Assembly: GCA_016795065.1 (NCBI GenBank) | Contig: JAEUIU010000028.1 | Location: forward strand, 32,108-96,107 | DNA: 64,000 nucleotides | Origin: Phycisphaerae bacterium | GTDB lineage: Bacteria; Planctomycetota; Phycisphaerae; Phycisphaerales; SM1A02 | Direction: 5' to 3' | Part shown: positions 9,529 to 18,684 of the stretch, piece by piece | Layout: the number at the start of each line of letters is the position of its first letter | How positions within the stretch are numbered: position 1 is the stretch's first letter | Notes under the pieces: generated by a model | The model's input: the letters and a program-made list of their open reading frames with translations, nothing else | Database searches by the model: none | Told to the model about the DNA's origin: nothing | Program-made: the position numbers and the translations under genes

Positions 9529-10689
9529 TCAATCCAGCCAGTCCTTCTTGCGGATCCGCTCGGGCACGTACTCCTCGGTGACGTAGGAGATCCCCTTCAG
9601 GATGAGCGATTCGACCTCCATCTTGAACTGGTTGGAGAGAAGGAGATCGATCTCCTTCTGCCAGCCGCGATGGTGCTCGAACCAGGGATAGGCGGCGATC
9701 TCCTTCGCCCGCTTGATGTCGTTCTCGCTCAGGTTGATCTTCACCGCCTCGGGCAGGCCACAGGCGACGTAGTCCTTGGCGCGGATGCCGAGGAACTTCG
9801 CGTCCGGAATCGCCAACCGGGTCGATTCGAAGGCGAGTGAGATCGAGCCCTGCTTGATGACGCTGTAGATGTAGTGCCCCCACGGGTCACAGTCGAGGAG
9901 GCAGATGATCGGGAGCTTCAGCTCCTGGTTGAGGCGTTGGAGCAGGCGTCGGCATCCGCGCGGCGGCTGGCCCGCGCCGTGCGTGAGGATGCAGTTGTGC
10001 TTCTCCCAGAAGCGGTCCTCGTTGAAGCGGTTCCACACGGTGCCCTTTTCGACATGGAGGACGAACTTCGCCTCGCACTTCTTGAACTCGATCACGTCGG
10101 GTTCGACGATGCTGGGCATCGCATAGCCGCCGGAGCCCATGCGCCGACAGTCGATCTCGTCACCCTTGTCGACGACCGTGATGTTGCCGACCATCGCCCC
10201 ACGGTTCTCCGCGAAAATGTGCAGCTCCTCGCGGAGCGATCCCAGGGCGACCTCGAGATCCTCGAGGATCGGGTCGGACTCGTCCTGGTCGTCGAAGGTG
10301 TTCTCCTTCGTGCCGGCAACGGTGTGCTTGGCCTTGTAGAAGACGCCACGGAGGCTGGATGTCTTTTCGGCCTCGATCAGGTCCTTGATCGTGCTGGCAT
10401 GCAGCACGGTCTGCATGAACTGCTTCGCCTGGTTGAGATTGAAGAGCTGACGCTCCTGTCGGGCATCGCCCATCTCCAGGATGCCGCGCTTCTTGTTCCA
10501 CAGCGTGTTGGAACGGGCCCGCGTCGGGATCTCGATCTTCGGCTCGCCTCCCGCCATCACTTTCGTCACGAACTCGTCGGCGAGGTTCACGAGCTTTCGT
10601 TTCGTCTCAACGTCCCTCGCCTTGACGCGGGCGTTGGTGCGCGAGCCCGAACTCGCCTCCGGGCGCTTGCTGTCGGTCTTTTTTGCCAT
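9529..10689 (-). CDS. top6A: DNA topoisomerase VI subunit A (Spo11/TopVIA family)
   Basis: The 386-residue product is the DNA-cutting subunit of type IIB topoisomerase VI, related to eukaryotic Spo11. The winged-helix part contains SSLRGVFYKAKH with the expected catalytic tyrosine at about 118, and the Toprim part has the metal-binding Glu in HVEKGTVWNRF (about 214) and DxD in LLDCDPWGHYIY (about 266/268). Length matches archaeal TopVIA. It lies 48 bp downstream of the B subunit on the same strand, so the two should be co-transcribed. All catalytic residues are present, so activity is expected. Topo VI is typical of archaea and plants and only sporadic in bacteria. Confidence 0.95.
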   Translation of the reverse strand: MAKKTDSKRPEASSGSRTNARVKARDVETKRKLVNLADEFVTKVMAGGEPKIEIPTRARSNTLWNKKRGILEMGDARQERQLFNLNQAKQFMQTVLHASTIKDLIEAEKTSSLRGVFYKAKHTVAGTKENTFDDQDESDPILEDLEVALGSLREELHIFAENRGAMVGNITVVDKGDEIDCRRMGSGGYAMPSIVEPDVIEFKKCEAKFVLHVEKGTVWNRFNEDRFWEKHNCILTHGAGQPPRGCRRLLQRLNQELKLPIICLLDCDPWGHYIYSVIKQGSISLAFESTRLAIPDAKFLGIRAKDYVACGLPEAVKINLSENDIKRAKEIAAYPWFEHHRGWQKEIDLLLSNQFKMEVESLILKGISYVTEEYVPERIRKKDWLD

Positions 10690-10737
10690 GGCTGGTCGTG
10701 CTCAGTTCGCTCCCCGATCGGAATCGGGCGGAGGGAT

Positions 10738-12795
10738 TCAGAAGAGGGATGGGGTCTCAGCCGTCTTTCGCTTGCGGGAGGAGCGTCCGGAGGGCTCGGC
10801 AGGCTCGTCGGGCGGCTCGGCGACTCCGGTCGGGGCTGCCGAAACGGGCGCGATCGCGTGGTCGACGATGATCACCCCGTCGATGTCGCGCTCGTCCTCC
10901 TTGACGAGCTTTCCGTCCTCGTCAAGCTGCTGGTCCGCCACGGCAGTCCGCTCGCGAGCCTGCTCGAGGAGCTTCTCGTAGATCCGCTTGGCGTCGGCGC
11001 CGTTGAGGGCGTTGATCGCCTTGGCGATCTCGCCGATGTAGCGGGCGAAGACGTCGCGGCGCTCGCCCTCGCGGCGCATCTTCTGGCGCTTGCGGAGGTA
11101 GGTGCCGAGCTTTCGCCCGCATTCCATCAGGGCGAGCTTCATCTCCTTGCGGATCTCGTCGTAGTCGGCGATCGCCTCCTTCGACTCGCTGGTGAAGGGC
11201 ACCCAGACGCTGGCCATGTGGATCATGATCACGAGCGGTCCGAGCGGCAGGCTGCCTCGCGGTTGCGAAAGGTTGTAGTTGCGCCACGCGGTCTCGGTGA
11301 CGGCCTTGAAGCTGGAGCAGGCGCTCTGCTGGAAAAGGAGCGGCACGCGATTGGCGAAACGGATGACGCGAGCGGTCTCCTCGGCGGGCAATTCGCCGCC
11401 GAAGGCGATGGCTGCCTCGATCTGGAAGGGCCGGCCGCGATAGACCTCGGCCTCGCGCGAGCTTGCCGCGTAGAACTCGGCCCGGACGCCCTTGAGCATG
11501 CCGGCCAGCAGTTGGCGCACGCCGATCGGGGCCAGGCAATCGGTCGGCGGCGGCGGGAGCTTCACCTCCTGGAACTGCTTGAAGAGGGCCTCGGCCTGCG
11601 GCGGCTCGATGTCGGCGACCTTGGTGCGGCTGGTGCACTTGATGGCGGTGCACATCGCGGATGCGGTCGACGCCGAGATCCGGCAGAAGCGGTCCTGGAG
11701 GAACTGGTATAGCGTGCCGCCCTTTTCGGCGACCTCGTAGTCCTTGAGCATCTGAAGGAGAATGCCCAGTTCGATCCCCTTGGGATGCGGCTGGATCTCC
11801 TTTGTCTCCGGCGGCAACTCCTGGACGCCGCGCGGGAAGTGAATCGCCCCGTTGATCTCGGTCGTGACCGCGACGCTGGGTGCGGTGGCAGCGTCCGTCC
11901 CGACCGGAGCGGACTTGCCGATCGGGAGGACGTCCTCGTCGTCCGAGACGCTTCGGGAGGGCGGCACGAACACCACCCGAGCGTGGGGGTTGGCGATGGC
12001 CGTCAGCTCAAGGAACTCGTCGACGCTGCCGCGGCCCTTTTGATAGCGACCTTCGAGCTCGATCGAGACGCTCGTGCCGGTGCGGAAGTCCTCCGAGCTC
12101 AACAGCACGCCCTCGGCGGCGAGGGCCTTGGCACCGGCCGTCACGGCACGGAGTCTGGCCGGCGGGAAGTCGCCGGTCTCGTCGTCAACCGTCACCTCGG
12201 CCCGGTTGGTCTTCGTGTTCATCGCCAGCTCGATGTGGTGGGCCGGCTGCTTCAGGTTGGGCTTGGTGTGGATCACCATCGGGCGACCGGTGGTGATCAG
12301 GCCGTACATCCCGGCGGCACTGATGCCGATCCCCTGCTGGCCCCGGGACATCTTGAGGCGATGGAACTTCGAGCCGTAAAGCAGCCGGCCGAAGATGTTC
12401 TCGACCTGCTTGCGGACGATGCCGGGTCCGTTGTCCACTACGGTCACGCGGTAGCGCGATGACTTTGCCGTCGCAGGGCGATCCGGTTGGAGATCCTCGA
12501 TGACGACGGCGATGTCGGGAAGGATGCCGGCTTCCTCGCAGGCGTCGAGGGAATTGTCGACAGCCTCCTTGACGGTGGTCAGGAGGGCTTTGCGCGGGTT
12601 GTCGAAGCCCAACAGATGGCGGTTCTTCGCGAAGAACTCACTGACAGAGATGTCGCGTTGCCGCGAGGCCATCTCTTCGGCCGTCGCCCCGCGTGCGGCG
12701 CGGGTCTTGGTGCCGTGGGAAGGGGCTGGAGCGGCCGTTGAGGGTTTCGACTTCTTCACGGGTTCGGAGAGGAGCTGGGCTGGCACGGGACACAT
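10738..12795 (-). CDS. top6B: DNA topoisomerase VI subunit B (GHKL ATPase)
   Basis: About 685 residues forming the ATP-operated clamp that drives strand passage by TopVIA. The Bergerat (GHKL) fold is complete: N-box KEAVDNSLDACEEAGI, G1 VVDNGPGI, G2 RGQQGIGISAAGMYG. The N-terminal ISVSEFFAKNRHLLGFDNP segment is a TopVIB hallmark, and a middle H2TH-type and C-terminal transducer region follow (YNLSQPRGSLPLGP, KLALMECGRKLGTYLRKR). The start is uncertain: ATG 12795 is used, but 12888 is possible upstream, and GTG 12762 or an ATG just before ISVSEFF are possible downstream. The Lys/Pro/Ser-rich N-terminus before residue 90 is not family-conserved. Confidence 0.94.
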   Translation of the reverse strand: MCPVPAQLLSEPVKKSKPSTAAPAPSHGTKTRAARGATAEEMASRQRDISVSEFFAKNRHLLGFDNPRKALLTTVKEAVDNSLDACEEAGILPDIAVVIEDLQPDRPATAKSSRYRVTVVDNGPGIVRKQVENIFGRLLYGSKFHRLKMSRGQQGIGISAAGMYGLITTGRPMVIHTKPNLKQPAHHIELAMNTKTNRAEVTVDDETGDFPPARLRAVTAGAKALAAEGVLLSSEDFRTGTSVSIELEGRYQKGRGSVDEFLELTAIANPHARVVFVPPSRSVSDDEDVLPIGKSAPVGTDAATAPSVAVTTEINGAIHFPRGVQELPPETKEIQPHPKGIELGILLQMLKDYEVAEKGGTLYQFLQDRFCRISASTASAMCTAIKCTSRTKVADIEPPQAEALFKQFQEVKLPPPPTDCLAPIGVRQLLAGMLKGVRAEFYAASSREAEVYRGRPFQIEAAIAFGGELPAEETARVIRFANRVPLLFQQSACSSFKAVTETAWRNYNLSQPRGSLPLGPLVIMIHMASVWVPFTSESKEAIADYDEIRKEMKLALMECGRKLGTYLRKRQKMRREGERRDVFARYIGEIAKAINALNGADAKRIYEKLLEQARERTAVADQQLDEDGKLVKEDERDIDGVIIVDHAIAPVSAAPTGVAEPPDEPAEPSGRSSRKRKTAETPSLF

Positions 12796-12986
12796 GCGAT
12801 TCCCGGATGGAAGGACGTGGTGGAAGCCACCTGGGTGGCAGGCGCGCTCTGATACCGGAAGGCGAGGCGCTACCTCATCTCCCGGCATCCATGCGCAGCG
12901 GTGAACCTTACACGATCGGCGGAACCGGCCTTCCAAAGGCAGAAAAACGGCGAGCCTTGCCGACTGCCGACCGCAGGCGGGAATCT

Positions 12987-12999
12987 GCTACATTTCCCG
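12987..12999 (+). promoter_or_regulatory. Candidate ndk promoter element sharing a 13-mer with rpsO
   Basis: GCTACATTTCCCG is identical to 1701-1713 in front of rpsO. Its TACATT (12989-12994) fits a -10 box 42 nt upstream of the ndk ATG. The -35 is unclear; CTGCCG at 12964-12969 has a 19-bp spacer. Confidence 0.45.
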
Positions 13000-13036
13000 A
13001 CCTTTTCCACACCTTCGGATCTCAAGGAACACCGCC

Positions 13037-13507
13037 ATGGAAACCACTCTGATCATCCTGAAACCTGACGCCGTTCAGCGCGGCCTCATGGGTCGCATCA
13101 TCAGCCGCTTCGAGGAGAAGGGACTCCAGATCGTCGGCGCCAAGCTCATGCAGATTTCCAAGGAGCTTGCTGCCACCCACTACAAGGACCACCAGGGGAA
13201 GCCGTTCTACAACGGGCTGGTGGGCTTCATGACCAGCGCTCCCGTGCTCGTTCTTGCGATCCGCGGCGTCGGGGCGATCGCCATCTCCCGCAACATGATG
13301 GGAGCAACGTTCGGGTCCAAGGCCGCTCCGGGCTCGATCCGCGGCGACTTTGGCGTGTCAAACTCCTTCAACCTCATCCACGGCTCAGACAGCCCCGAAG
13401 CGGCTGCACGTGAGCTTTCCCTCTTCTTCAAGGCTGGGGAAGTCCTCGACTTCGAACGCCGTATTGACACCTGGGTCTACGATTTTGGCGGCGGCAAGCC
13501 CGAGTAA
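13037..13507 (+). CDS. ndk: Nucleoside diphosphate kinase
   Basis: The 156-residue enzyme transfers the gamma phosphate from ATP to nucleoside diphosphates through a phospho-histidine. TLIILKPDAVQRGL and the active-site NLIHGSDSPEAA with its catalytic His are intact, as is GDFG. Length is slightly above the usual 140-150 because of a short Gly-rich C-terminus. AAGGA at 13024-13028 is the ribosome-binding site. It is transcribed divergently from the topoisomerase VI operon. Confidence 0.97.
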   Translation: METTLIILKPDAVQRGLMGRIISRFEEKGLQIVGAKLMQISKELAATHYKDHQGKPFYNGLVGFMTSAPVLVLAIRGVGAIAISRNMMGATFGSKAAPGSIRGDFGVSNSFNLIHGSDSPEAAARELSLFFKAGEVLDFERRIDTWVYDFGGGKPE

Positions 13508-13592
13508 GCCCCTCGGGCCATCAGTCGTTCACCCGGACCGGTGGGGCATCCGCCTTATAACTAGCTGGTGACATTCACTCGATCGCAGGAAT

Positions 13593-13634
13593 CACCGCCT
13601 CGCGCCATTCGGCGCCGGGGCGGTGGTTCTTTTT
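13593..13634 (+). terminator. Intrinsic terminator downstream of ndk
   Basis: CACCGCC (13593-13599) pairs with GGCGGTG (13619-13625), with an inner CGCC/GGCG helix, followed by a T-rich run ending near 13634. It lies 86 bp after the ndk stop. Confidence 0.75.
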
Positions 13635-13773
13635 TGGGCCTTCGCCGCCCAACCGTCGCAGACCGCACAGAGAGACGTTTCCCCGAACAAACAAGGAACA
13701 AAGCGGGGCAAAGTTGAAGCGGATTGTCATCCAAAGGGCCTCTCGTCCGTATAGGTGGAGGCCCACGTTTTTT
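13635..13773 (+). ncRNA. Possible small RNA or second read-through terminator region
   Basis: Between two consecutive terminators lies about 100 nt with a CCCCG/CGGGG hairpin (13681-13685 with 13704-13708) whose loop holds AAGGAAC, an SD-like sequence. The segment ends in the terminator at 13736-13773. A free-standing small RNA would look like this, but no TANNNT promoter was found in front of it, so it may just be a back-up terminator. Confidence 0.25.
13736..13773 (+). terminator. Second intrinsic terminator after ndk
   Basis: GGGCCTC (13736-13742) pairs with GAGGCCC (13758-13764), followed by ACG and six T residues (13768-13773). The loop is long (15 nt). Confidence 0.65.
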
Positions 13774-14681
13774 GTGTCGCGGAAGCTCTCTCTCTCGCCC
13801 TTTCAGCCTCCGCCGCCAACCGCTCATTCGGCACGCACCCAGAAACAGGAAGCCCGCCGAGGCCACGCCTGTGGCCTCAAGGCTGTTGCTTGCCGGGCCA
13901 ACCGAATGGTGACGGGTACCCACTCATCAGCGCCGTCCCTCTTGCAGTCGCGAAAGAAACACGCAGCACGCAACAAGTCTCGACGGCGCATCTGGTCAGA
14001 ACGAATCTCAGGACATCTTCCGTCGAAACGTTGGAACCCTCGACTCCCCACCTCGCCTCCGATCGCATCGCAATCGCAACGTTCTGAGGCACTCTGAGAG
14101 CTTGAAACCTCGCTTCTCTACTTTCCGCCTCCTGACAGGGAAGTACTCGTCGTCGTCCCGGGTCCGCACGCAGCGCGTGCGTCCAGCACGCTTGAAAGGT
14201 GACCTTGGCGCGATCCCGACCTTTCGTGCAGGCACCCGATGGGCCGCCGAAGACACATCGACTAACAAGCATCTCGTCGAGTCGCCCGCATTCCTGAATC
14301 GCCAATCGCACTTCTTCGTTGAGCAATCGCAGCCATAGGCAGAGCCCATTGAGACACTTCAGGTTGGCACGGCATCTGCTTTCGGAATTCGAACCCCACG
14401 CGACCGCCGACGTACCGACCCCACGAAGTCAATCAGGTCCACCGCCGCAATCCCACGACCTGATTCCTCAACAACGCCTCGCATCAGACATGTTCCCCAA
14501 ACCCGTCGATCGGGCGTCCTGACGGAGCATCCTGAAGCCTCAACCGTTTGAAGTTCGTTTCAGAAGCCCCTCACTTCCACCGTCCCACTCCACCCGCCGG
14601 ACAAGCCGGCACCTCGCGTCGCTTTCCTCATCGCACGATCAGTTCGCCGTCGACCATGAACGGCCCGGACTCATCTCCCCA
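13774..14681. other. 908-bp non-coding stretch before the sigma factor gene
   Basis: No reading frame here has a start, ribosome-binding site and codon pattern like the neighbouring genes; the longest frames are Arg/Ser/Pro-rich noise. The sequence is rich in short C/A tracts and has a visibly lower GC content than adjacent genes. It could be a long 5' leader of the sigma factor gene or decayed sequence. No tRNA or clear riboswitch was found. Confidence 0.4.
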
Positions 14682-15902
14682 ATGAAGCAACGTTCCCTGT
14701 CAGCCTCAACCTCGCCGAAGAACGGTACTTCCAGCACCACTCCTCCGACTGGCAAGGCTCTGATCTCGCGCAACAGCCCACTTGACCTGCTTCGCAAGCG
14801 TCATCGGGCCGTGGTGCGAGGCGCGAACACCGCGACCGGAACCGCCAGCGGAACTGGGTCTCGCGACATGTGGACCCTGAATGCCGAGGACGAGCTCCTG
14901 CTGAAGGAGATCCTCGCCGAGGAGATGGACTTCATCGACAGCCCGGAGTTCGGCAAGCCGGACGCCGAGCGACGGATCTACCAGGAGCTTCCGGAAGTCC
15001 AGAAGCCAGACGTCTCGTGGTACCGCCCCCTGATGGACGACCTGACCCCTGCCCGCGAGCGGGCGGAGAAGGGCGATCAGCGCGGTGAGAAGGCTCGCGC
15101 CAAGCCGCGCGCCGTTCGCGCGGGGAGCACCCTGCTTCTCACCGGAGCGCAAGAACGGTTCCTCTTCCTCAAGTACAACTTTGCCCGGCGTGCCGTGCAA
15201 CTCCTTCAAAGGAAGATCGCCCACGGCGCTCCAACCTTGGAGCAAGCCCAAGGCATCCTGTCTTGGTACCGGATCTCCCGGACCTACCGCCAGCAGATCG
15301 CCGAGACCAACCTGGCTTTGGTGCTTGCCATGGCCAAGCGAGTGCGAATGAGCGAGGTCGATTTTGCCGACCTCATCAGCGAGGGCAACATGGCCCTGCT
15401 CCGCTCCGTCGACAAGTTCGACTGCGGGCGCGGGTTCAAGTTCTCAACGTATGCCTGCCGTGCGATTCTCAAGGCCTTCAGCCGTCACGGCGTCAAGCAC
15501 TCCAAGTACCGGCAGCGCTTCCCCACCGACTTCGACCCAGCCCTCGAGAAGAGCAATCACCTCGAGACCGTTCGGGCAACGCACGAGAGGGAGTCGGCGG
15601 ATGAGGTGAAGCACATTGTCCTCACCAACCGGGCCGACCTGAGCGAGGTCGAACGGACGGTCATCTTCCACCGGTTTGCCCTGAATCTCCCTGCTCATGA
15701 AGTCCCCCTGACCCTCGAGCAGGTAGGGCAAATCATCGGAGTGACCAAGGAACGGGTCCGCCAGATCCAAAACAAAGCTCTGGAGAAGATCCGCAACGCC
15801 ATGGAGTCGGCCACCCCAAGTCTCGCCCAAGCGATTCGAGAGGATTTCGCGGCCGACGCCGAGGTTCGGCGCCTCGATCAGCAGAGAGCCAACATCAACT
15901 GA
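14682..15902 (+). CDS. RNA polymerase sigma-70 family sigma factor with long N-terminal arm
   Basis: The 406-residue protein has region 2 (about 220-265: DFADLISEGNMALLRSVDKF then FKFSTYACRAILKAF) and region 4 with a helix-turn-helix (about 345-375: TLEQVGQIIGVTKERVRQIQ). Region 2.3/2.4 has FSTYACRAI where primary sigma factors have FSTYATWWIRQ, so this is an alternative group-3-like factor, not RpoD. About 150 N-terminal residues are polar and unlike known regions. The ATG at 14682 has only a weak ribosome-binding site; an ATG at 14868 (before WTLNAEDELLL) is an alternative. No anti-sigma factor is adjacent. Confidence 0.88.
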   Translation: MKQRSLSASTSPKNGTSSTTPPTGKALISRNSPLDLLRKRHRAVVRGANTATGTASGTGSRDMWTLNAEDELLLKEILAEEMDFIDSPEFGKPDAERRIYQELPEVQKPDVSWYRPLMDDLTPARERAEKGDQRGEKARAKPRAVRAGSTLLLTGAQERFLFLKYNFARRAVQLLQRKIAHGAPTLEQAQGILSWYRISRTYRQQIAETNLALVLAMAKRVRMSEVDFADLISEGNMALLRSVDKFDCGRGFKFSTYACRAILKAFSRHGVKHSKYRQRFPTDFDPALEKSNHLETVRATHERESADEVKHIVLTNRADLSEVERTVIFHRFALNLPAHEVPLTLEQVGQIIGVTKERVRQIQNKALEKIRNAMESATPSLAQAIREDFAADAEVRRLDQQRANIN

Positions 15903-15957
15903 CTGCTCGCCAGTGGTCGTCCGGCCGCTCGCGGAAACCAACCCTCATCCGATCCAC

Positions 15958-15990
15958 ACGGCCCCGTCTTGCACGGGGCCGTCTTCGTTG
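15958..15990 (+). terminator. Probable terminator of the sigma factor gene
   Basis: A perfect 10-bp stem (ACGGCCCCGT 15958-15967 with ACGGGGCCGT 15973-15982) and a 5-nt loop are followed by a short, interrupted T-rich tract (CTTCGTT). Confidence 0.65.
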
Positions 15991-16000
15991 AGGCGGCCGC

Positions 16001-16006
16001 TACACT
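16001..16006 (+). promoter_or_regulatory. -10 box (TACACT) of the CoA-transferase gene
   Basis: GCTACACT lies 63 nt upstream of the ATG at 16070, just after the preceding terminator. No clear -35 is seen at normal spacing. Confidence 0.35.
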
Positions 16007-16069
16007 GCTTCGGCTCCGTCCGGGCCGAACGCCGGCGAGCCAAAGCCCTGCATTGCAGAAGAGGTTGCC

Positions 16070-16774
16070 ATGATCAAGAAGGTGGTCGGATCCCCCAGCG
16101 AAGCCCTTCAGGGCATCGCCCGTGATGGCATGACGGTCGCCGTCGGAGGCTTCGGTCTGTGTGGGATTCCAGAGCAACTCATCCTGGCCCTCCGCGACAG
16201 CGGCGTGAAGGGCTTGACGGCCGTGAGCAACAACGCGGGCATCGACGATTGGGGCCTCGGGCTTCTCCTTCGAACCAGGCAGATCCGGAAGATGATTTCC
16301 AGCTACGTCGGGGAGAACGCTGAATTCGAGCGTCAGTTCATGTCCGGCGAGCTGGAGCTGGAGTTCAACCCACAAGGAACGCTCGCCGAGCGCATGCGGG
16401 CCGGCGGAGCAGGCATTCCGGCCTTCTTTACGCCGGCAGGCGTGGGCACCGTCGTGGCCGAGGGAAAGGAAACTCGCGAGTTCGACGGCCGGCTGTTCGT
16501 TATGGAACGGGGCATTCAGGCCGACCTCTCCCTGGTCAAGGCATGGAAGGCCGACGAGTTCGGCAATCTGGTTTACCGGAAGACCGCGAGGAACTTCAAC
16601 CCGATGGTCGCCGCGTGTGGACGGGTCACGGTTGCCGAAGTAGAGGAGTTGGTCCCCACCGGTTCACTGGATCCAGATCAGATCCACACCCCTGGCATTT
16701 ATGTCGACCGCATCGTTCGGACGACCTCCGAGAAGAGGATCGAACAGCGCACGCTCTCCTCTCGGTCCGTCTGA
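16070..16774 (+). CDS. scoA: Succinyl-CoA:3-ketoacid CoA-transferase, subunit A
   Basis: The 234-residue product matches the alpha subunit of 3-oxoacid CoA-transferase, which passes CoA from succinyl-CoA to acetoacetate. Family segments are [13 protein letters not shown], the [21 protein letters not shown] block, and [24 protein letters not shown] near the C-terminus. GAAGAGG upstream is a good ribosome-binding site. The catalytic Glu of this enzyme sits in subunit B, which normally follows immediately (scoAB), but the next gene here is unrelated and no subunit B is in the window. The subunit must find its partner elsewhere or be non-functional. Confidence 0.93.
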   Translation: MIKKVVGSPSEALQGIARDGMTVAVGGFGLCGIPEQLILALRDSGVKGLTAVSNNAGIDDWGLGLLLRTRQIRKMISSYVGENAEFERQFMSGELELEFNPQGTLAERMRAGGAGIPAFFTPAGVGTVVAEGKETREFDGRLFVMERGIQADLSLVKAWKADEFGNLVYRKTARNFNPMVAACGRVTVAEVEELVPTGSLDPDQIHTPGIYVDRIVRTTSEKRIEQRTLSSRSV

Positions 16775-17211
16775 TTCGTTACCGGACGCCTTGGAACACT
16801 CCACACCGCTTCTGCGGCAGGTGGGCGTGGACTCCCATCCCGTGGAACCGTGAGGCCGATGAGGAACGGCCCGACCAGTCACCAGTCCTCCGGCTCGACA
16901 GGACACAGGGACTGAACCGGACCGACGGACGTTTAGATGGCCCTCCCGTTCCGGGTCGGGTCAACCTCGCCAATCCCCTCGCTTGGCATGACATAGATGC
17001 AATCGAGCCGCGTTGGGCGGACGCCTTCGGGATTGGGAGGCCGTTTGTCGGCAGGAAGGGGCAACCCATTCCGACGCACAGACGGGCCCGGCAACGTCCG
17101 TTCAGGCAAGACAGATTGGATCTTTTCCCGGATCTGGGACGATCCTCCAACCACAAGTCGATCGCTTACAACAGGATCACTGGCTCATCGGAGCCACCTC
17201 AGGAGTCTTTC
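16775..17211 (+). other. 437-bp intergenic region before the secretion locus
   Basis: No gene is supported here: an upstream extension of the next frame lacks the signal peptide and ribosome-binding site found at 17212. A GCTTACAA stretch near 17164 could be a -10 for the following gene. Nothing else was recognised. Confidence 0.4.
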
Positions 17212-18669
17212 ATGTCGCTTGCTCGTCTGGTCAACCTCCGTTCCATGCGCCGAACTGCCGCCGCGATCACTCTTGCCTTGGCCTATTGGGCGTTTTCGCC
17301 CCAGGCGCCGGCTCAGTTCGGCGGTCGAGGCAGTTTCGAGGACGCCTTCACCCCCGATTTTCTCGCCCGAGACGTCACCCTTTTCGTGGACGCCCTTGGG
17401 CTCGAGGAATGGCAGCGCCCGATCATCGAGTCGCTGGTCATGGACTACCAGACGAGCTTCGATGCCGGCGTGAATGAGGTCAAGGAAGAGATGTCCAAGG
17501 TGAAGGAGCGGATGGGCTCCACGCCGCCGAATCCGGACACCGTGATGCAGCTCATCCTCCAGCCGATCGAGAAGTGGAGCGGCGCGAAGAAGCAGTTGCG
17601 AGAGCAGTTCATCGAGAACGTCAAGACCCAACTTTCGGAACCGCAGATGGAGCGGTGGCCGAAGTTCGAACGTGCAATCCGTCGTGAGAAGGTCTTGGCG
17701 ACCGGCGATATCCAAGGCGAGAGCGTGAACTTGATTTCGGTCATTCGCAGCCTTGAATTCTCTCCGTCGGTTCTGGCCGGCCTTGATCCCGCCATCGAGG
17801 AGTACGAGATTCGACTCGATGAGGCCCTTTCCAGTCGCACCGCAAAGATCGAGAGTCAGAAGCAGCGTCTGACGGACGCCATGACCTCAAGCAACCATGA
17901 GGATGGCGTCCAGGCCCAGGAAGCGATCATGGCCGCGCGAGTGAGCGTCCGCGACACGCAGGACAACTCCCGCGAAACGCTGAAGAACGCAGTCCTTCAG
18001 CTCACGGACGAGGCCAAGGCGACCGAATTCGAGCTCGCTGCGTTGGAGAAGGCTTATCCCAAGGTCTACCGCAACGACCCGATCATGCCGCTCTTCGCTT
18101 CCGCCAAGGCAACCGAGGGAATCACCCCGGAGCAGACGGCTGCTCTGACTGAGCTTGAAGGCAAGTACAACGTCGAGATCCTCGATACCAACAACCGTCT
18201 CCGGGATGCGTACCGTAGCGAGGAGCCAAAGGAGCCAAGGCGTCGCGTTGAGCTGATGCTTGCCCGGCAACAGGGTGGCGAAGCCGCTCGCACGCTCCGA
18301 GGCGAGGCCGAACTGATTCAGAACGCTCGCAAGTCCCGCGAAGAGGTCTACGAGCGTTATCGCAAGGCCATCATGGACATCCTGAACGAAGAGCAGCAGA
18401 AGCAGATGCCCAACTTCGGCAAGGGCGACCGGATCGTGCCGGAACAGGCCGAACGAATCCGCGAGGCCAAGGAGTCAGCACGGCGGACTCGAGAGCCGGT
18501 CAACAGTCCTGTTTCCCCGAATCGTCCGGCAGAGAATCGCGACGAACGGAAGGAGAAGGCCCAATCCGAAATGCGCGGGCGCCTTCGTAACTCGCCAAAC
18601 GAACCCCGCCGTGAAGGCCAACCCGAGCCGCGGGGTGGCAGTCGCCCCGGATCGAATTCGGTGGACTAA
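17212..18669 (+). CDS. Secreted coiled-coil protein of unknown function at the head of the type II secretion locus
   Basis: The 485-residue product has a signal peptide (hydrophobic AITLALAYWAFSPQAPA, cleavage near residue 35) and then a highly charged, helix-favouring body with likely coiled coils from about 80 to 420. Two LSEPQMERW/LNEEQQKQM-type motifs recall the LTxxQ motif of periplasmic Spy-like chaperones. The last 60 residues are Arg/Pro/Glu-rich and disordered. ATG 17212 has AGGAG at 17201-17205, 6 nt away. Its place just before gspE hints at a periplasmic role in the same process, which is inference; the family was not recognised. Confidence 0.75.
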   Translation: MSLARLVNLRSMRRTAAAITLALAYWAFSPQAPAQFGGRGSFEDAFTPDFLARDVTLFVDALGLEEWQRPIIESLVMDYQTSFDAGVNEVKEEMSKVKERMGSTPPNPDTVMQLILQPIEKWSGAKKQLREQFIENVKTQLSEPQMERWPKFERAIRREKVLATGDIQGESVNLISVIRSLEFSPSVLAGLDPAIEEYEIRLDEALSSRTAKIESQKQRLTDAMTSSNHEDGVQAQEAIMAARVSVRDTQDNSRETLKNAVLQLTDEAKATEFELAALEKAYPKVYRNDPIMPLFASAKATEGITPEQTAALTELEGKYNVEILDTNNRLRDAYRSEEPKEPRRRVELMLARQQGGEAARTLRGEAELIQNARKSREEVYERYRKAIMDILNEEQQKQMPNFGKGDRIVPEQAERIREAKESARRTREPVNSPVSPNRPAENRDERKEKAQSEMRGRLRNSPNEPRREGQPEPRGGSRPGSNSVD

Positions 18670-18684
18670 ACCGAGCAATCGACG

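Noticed and set aside
9874..11712. 612-codon plus-strand frame opposite the topoisomerase VI genes
   Set aside because: It is a GC-rich shadow frame; the minus-strand genes carry complete family motifs.
14385..14410. GGTTCGAATTCC on the minus strand, like a tRNA T-loop
   Set aside because: The flanking 5-bp stems do not pair and no anticodon or acceptor arm fits.
16980..17005. TTGGCATGACATAGATGCAAT as a sigma-54 promoter
   Set aside because: The GG-to-GC spacing is 12, not 10, so it does not meet the -24/-12 rule.
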